Below, piece by piece: positions 61,454 through 64,000 of a stretch of 64,000 bases of DNA; the first letter of the stretch is position 1; the number at the start of each line of letters is the position of its first letter. The notes beneath the pieces are model-generated. The model was not told the origin of the DNA and did no database searches. It saw nothing but the letters and a program-made list of their open reading frames with translations. The translations under genes were made by a program, and so were the position numbers. Origin of the DNA: Photobacterium sp. TY1-4 (GTDB taxonomy: Bacteria; Pseudomonadota; Gammaproteobacteria; Enterobacterales; Vibrionaceae). The DNA is taken from assembly GCF_025398175.1 (NCBI RefSeq), contig NZ_CP099735.1, positions 744,001 to 808,000 on the forward strand, written 5' to 3'.

Positions 61454-61750
61454 TCTCCCCGCGTTGAGCATCCCCTTGCTCTCAAGTGTCCATTTGCTTC
61501 TCCTCTATTCTGTGACTCGATTTCTCTTCAAAGGCTCTGCACACACGGCCTGTTCCAGACATACAATTTCAGGAGCCGCCCGCGTCATGAGGTGACATCA
61601 AACTGTCAACTCCTGCGCTTACGCTTTCAGGCGCATATTCAAGGTTTCTGCATCTCTTTGATCGAATCGATTGCATCTCTGATATGAACGAGATTTAATA
61701 ACTGCCATTCTTCTTGACGTGCATACATCATCAGATTTTAAGGAACACGC

Positions 61751-62290
61751 ATGGGACACCAACCGCTGCTCACCACGGACCGACTTATCCTGAGGCCATT
61801 CCAGCTCTCCGACGCGCCCAAAGTCCAGCGTCTTGCCGGTCATGAGCAAGTTGCCAATGGCACCATTAACATCCCCCACCCTTATACGGACGGGATGGCC
61901 GGGCAATGGATCGGGAAACACCTGGCAGGCTGGCAAAGTGGTCAGTCCGCGATATATGCCATTACCCTCAAGATGAATTATCAATTGGTGGGATGTGTCG
62001 GCTTACACAACATCGCCAATCAACGTGCCCAACTCGGCTACTGGCTGGGCGTCCCGTTTTGGGGCAACGGTTACTGTACGGAAGCAGCCAAACGCGTCAC
62101 GGAATTCGGCTTCAAGCGCTTACACCTTGAGGTGATTTACGGCCAGCATTTCCGTCGGGATCCAACACCAGGCAAGATCCTGAAAAACATCGGCATGGAA
62201 CATGTCATGACCAAATCCGATGCGACTCGAGCCCACATGATCACCGAGGATCTTGAATACTATGAGTTGAAAGCCCTTGTCGAAGCTTAA
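61751..62290 (+). CDS. GNAT-family N-acetyltransferase (RimJ/RimL-like)
   Basis: A 179-residue cytosolic enzyme that starts LTTDRLILRPFQLSDA, typical of the RimJ/RimL group. LVGCVGLHNI and the acetyl-CoA motif QLGYWLGVPFWGNGYCTEAA follow. Members acetylate protein N-termini or small amines. The acceptor is unknown. Confidence 0.87.
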   Translation: MGHQPLLTTDRLILRPFQLSDAPKVQRLAGHEQVANGTINIPHPYTDGMAGQWIGKHLAGWQSGQSAIYAITLKMNYQLVGCVGLHNIANQRAQLGYWLGVPFWGNGYCTEAAKRVTEFGFKRLHLEVIYGQHFRRDPTPGKILKNIGMEHVMTKSDATRAHMITEDLEYYELKALVEA

Positions 62291-62929
62291 CCACTACACA
62301 CCGCGCTCTATAGACAGATTGATGTGGCATAAAAACGGCTGACGTTATTCTGGCAGGATATATCACTGCCATCGCGTGGTTATTTACGTATTCACAATCC
62401 ATCAAGCCGTCAATCTACCGTCAATTGCACTGACATTGAATATGCGTCAAAAATAATCACTGCAGTCAAACCAATGCCAAATGACATTTATAAAAGTGAA
62501 ATGCATGGGTTACTTTTTATAATACCTTGTCTCATTCATGAACCATTAGTTCTATTAAATTATTTATGATAAATTTTAAGTTGCTTAAATATATGAATGA
62601 ATTGTTAATACGATAACGTAAAATGAAACAAAGTGTTAGCCTTAAATTCTATCAAAATTTCATCTGTTTTTGTGATCAGACGCTATACTCAAATTAACGG
62701 ATCGCTCGAGAAGATATGAATTGATTTTGTTTCGAACGCATTTATCTCGAATCTTCCGAAAGGTTAATCATATTGAGGCCATAACATCCTGATTAAGAAT
62801 TAAAACAACAACAATCTAACTCAGAATGAAATATAGAACCTGACGGCCGGTCTTATTTTAAGCATGGGTAAACCGTTGCACTTGCAAATGAGAATAAGGC
62901 AATTGCCGCAGACTGATGAGGTAAAGAAT
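62291..62929. other. 639-base AT-rich interval
   Basis: No gene is evident between the GNAT and the small secreted protein. The part 62480-62820 is strongly AT-rich. A TGTGATC half-site of CRP type occurs near 62671. The frame that precedes ATG 62930 has no ribosome-binding site. Confidence 0.6.
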
Positions 62930-63238
62930 ATGTCTAGCTTAAAAGTACTGACTGCTACTGCTGCCATCCTGATGTCGACTTCTGTCCTGGCGGATATCCG
63001 CGTCGCAGATACACATAATGGCGCATGGGTTACCGTGACCGAAAACGGTCAGCCCGCTGCGAATGCATCGGTTTCTGTTGCCAATGTTCCACAACAGAAA
63101 AAAACATATCAAACTGATGAAAAAGGCCGGGTATTTATTCCTCTGACTATCGAACAATCTCGCTCTATTAAATATAAAGCGAAAACAGAAAGCGGACGTG
63201 AATCAAGCCGTTATGCTTTCCACTCAACTAACCGTTAA
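62930..63238 (+). CDS. Small secreted beta-sandwich protein
   Basis: A 102-residue precursor with a signal peptide (about residues 1-22, VLA) and a mature part resembling a carboxypeptidase-regulatory/CnaB-like fold: WVTVTENGQPAANASVSV, TDEKGRVFIPL. GAGG precedes ATG 62930 and a good terminator follows. Probably periplasmic or extracellular; role unknown. Confidence 0.75.
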   Translation: MSSLKVLTATAAILMSTSVLADIRVADTHNGAWVTVTENGQPAANASVSVANVPQQKKTYQTDEKGRVFIPLTIEQSRSIKYKAKTESGRESSRYAFHSTNR

Positions 63239-63269
63239 CTAAACTCAGTTATCGATAGAGAGTTCTCCG

Positions 63270-63297
63270 GGCCCTGCGATGCAGGGCCTTTCTTTTG
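63270..63297 (+). terminator. Terminator of the small secreted protein gene
   Basis: A perfect 8-bp GC stem (63270-63277 with 63281-63288) is followed by TTTCTTTT. Confidence 0.85.
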
Positions 63298-63368
63298 CAG
63301 CCCTTTCTGCACTCCCCGTATAAACATCATGCTCAAAAGAACGATGAATCGAAGAGCACCACACTCAT

Positions 63369-63905
63369 TCATTTGAGTTCACGCCATCTCAGATCTCTGG
63401 CTAACATCAAGGCTAAGCCCAAAACTTGTAAAAATAGCGCCAAATTTCGCTGCCTGGAAATAGATTCCATCACGCGTTGATAAGACTGAGCTAATGCCAA
63501 ATTCTGAATATATAATCGGTCAATTTTATGTCGGTACTCAGCCTGAACGTCATTCATTCTTTGCATAAGTGCCGGAATTTCAACAATCGATAAATCGGAC
63601 AACGAAATATTCAGCCAATCATCAACCTCTGCAATCACTTGTTCTTTCACCGATGCCGCAAGCGGCTGGTGATTCACATCTTCAATCGATGTCAAAATCA
63701 AAACCAATTCGCGTTTCCTTTCAATCGTTTCAATTTGTTGCCAGGTTAAACCAATTAACTTTTCGTTACTCTCCTGCTGCTGAATCATGCCATTGGCTTC
63801 TCGCATCGCATGATCAATAGAAAAGTTGGTCATTAGTGCCGAGATAATATTCAGCAGTAATCCGAACGCCACAAAGACCCATGTTGGTACAGACCATTTA
63901 CGCAT
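63369..63905 (-). CDS. Two-helix membrane protein with periplasmic helical domain
   Basis: A 178-residue protein. An N-terminal membrane segment (about residues 8-28) precedes a long helical region (about 30-150) and a second hydrophobic segment (about 153-172) near the C-terminus. This topology is like a sensor or scaffold with a four-helix-bundle periplasmic domain but no signalling output. AGGGGTGAACGG precedes ATG 63905. It may follow another gene beyond the right edge. No family recognised. Confidence 0.65.
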   Translation of the reverse strand: MRKWSVPTWVFVAFGLLLNIISALMTNFSIDHAMREANGMIQQQESNEKLIGLTWQQIETIERKRELVLILTSIEDVNHQPLAASVKEQVIAEVDDWLNISLSDLSIVEIPALMQRMNDVQAEYRHKIDRLYIQNLALAQSYQRVMESISRQRNLALFLQVLGLALMLARDLRWRELK

Positions 63906-64000
63906 CCGTTCACCCCTGTTAATCCGGCCATATAAATAAATCATAGGCTTTGGGGATCAGAGTCGTTCATCTTCGTTTGATACGTCGTGGCACTTCATCT

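Noticed and set aside
62660-62690. CRP-like TGTGATC half-site
   Set aside because: The second half-site is absent.
63957-63998. Possible C-terminal tail of a gene entering from the right edge (ending NEDERL, minus strand)
   Set aside because: Only 14 codons are visible, which is too short to support a call, although its spacing to the two-helix membrane gene would fit an operon.

Overview
The window looks like a chromosomal segment from a marine gamma-proteobacterium of the Vibrionaceae, most likely outside the core Vibrio genus (a Photobacterium- or Grimontia-like genome is my best guess). I base this on moderate GC content, many small proteins of families common in Vibrionaceae (DUF2750, DUF2960, DUF3010, DUF3820), a VpsR-like regulator, and a VemP-type arrest peptide in front of a secDF pair. 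I see no rRNA, tRNA, phage, transposase or CRISPR array. Most of the segment is housekeeping sequence, with a few unusual accessory modules.

Layout. 1-5.3 kb: the tail of an unseen gene, a fused N-formylglutamate-amidohydrolase-like/DUF1704 metallopeptidase, and an Scs/DsbD-type disulfide-reductase operon. 5.5-13.3 kb: YbaK-type deacylase, NlpC/P60 lipoprotein, a 17-copy hexanucleotide repeat, PlsC-type acyltransferase, a TetR regulator with its hydrolase and two matching operators, a methyltransferase, and a globin next to a CREST membrane hydrolase. 13.4-16.3 kb: anaerobic ribonucleotide reductase nrdDG with NrdR boxes and an FNR box. 16.5-23 kb: an AT-rich locus with a VpsR-like regulator, three short fibre-subunit-like secreted proteins, a periplasmic C39 peptidase, a secreted protein with a double-glycine leader, and a divergent FapF-like outer-membrane pore. 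I read it as a compact Fap-like functional-amyloid system. 23-29.4 kb: small conserved genes plus a tandem pair of exported RelA/SpoT-fold proteins.

29.4-38.9 kb: YceI, a chemoreceptor operon that starts with a large NHL propeller, and a hybrid kinase with an overlapping receiver-EAL gene. 39.2-51.2 kb: NUDIX, PBP1b, phosphohexomutase (possible Fur box), AstB, tautomerase, CDF metal exporter, two small lipoproteins and MetC. 51.3-58.6 kb: a VemP-like peptide followed by a second-type SecD/SecF, a beta-hydroxyacid dehydrogenase, and NupC with a structured leader. 58.7-64 kb: OMP barrel, secreted beta-solenoid protein, SRPBCC and GNAT proteins, a small secreted beta protein and a two-helix membrane protein.

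The main candidates for novelty are: the Fap-like locus, with its combined Sec and double-glycine leaders; the exported RelA/SpoT-fold pair; and the VemP-SecDF arrest cassette, where the secD ribosome-binding site lies in a hairpin. All functional calls come from reading motifs by eye; no database search was run.
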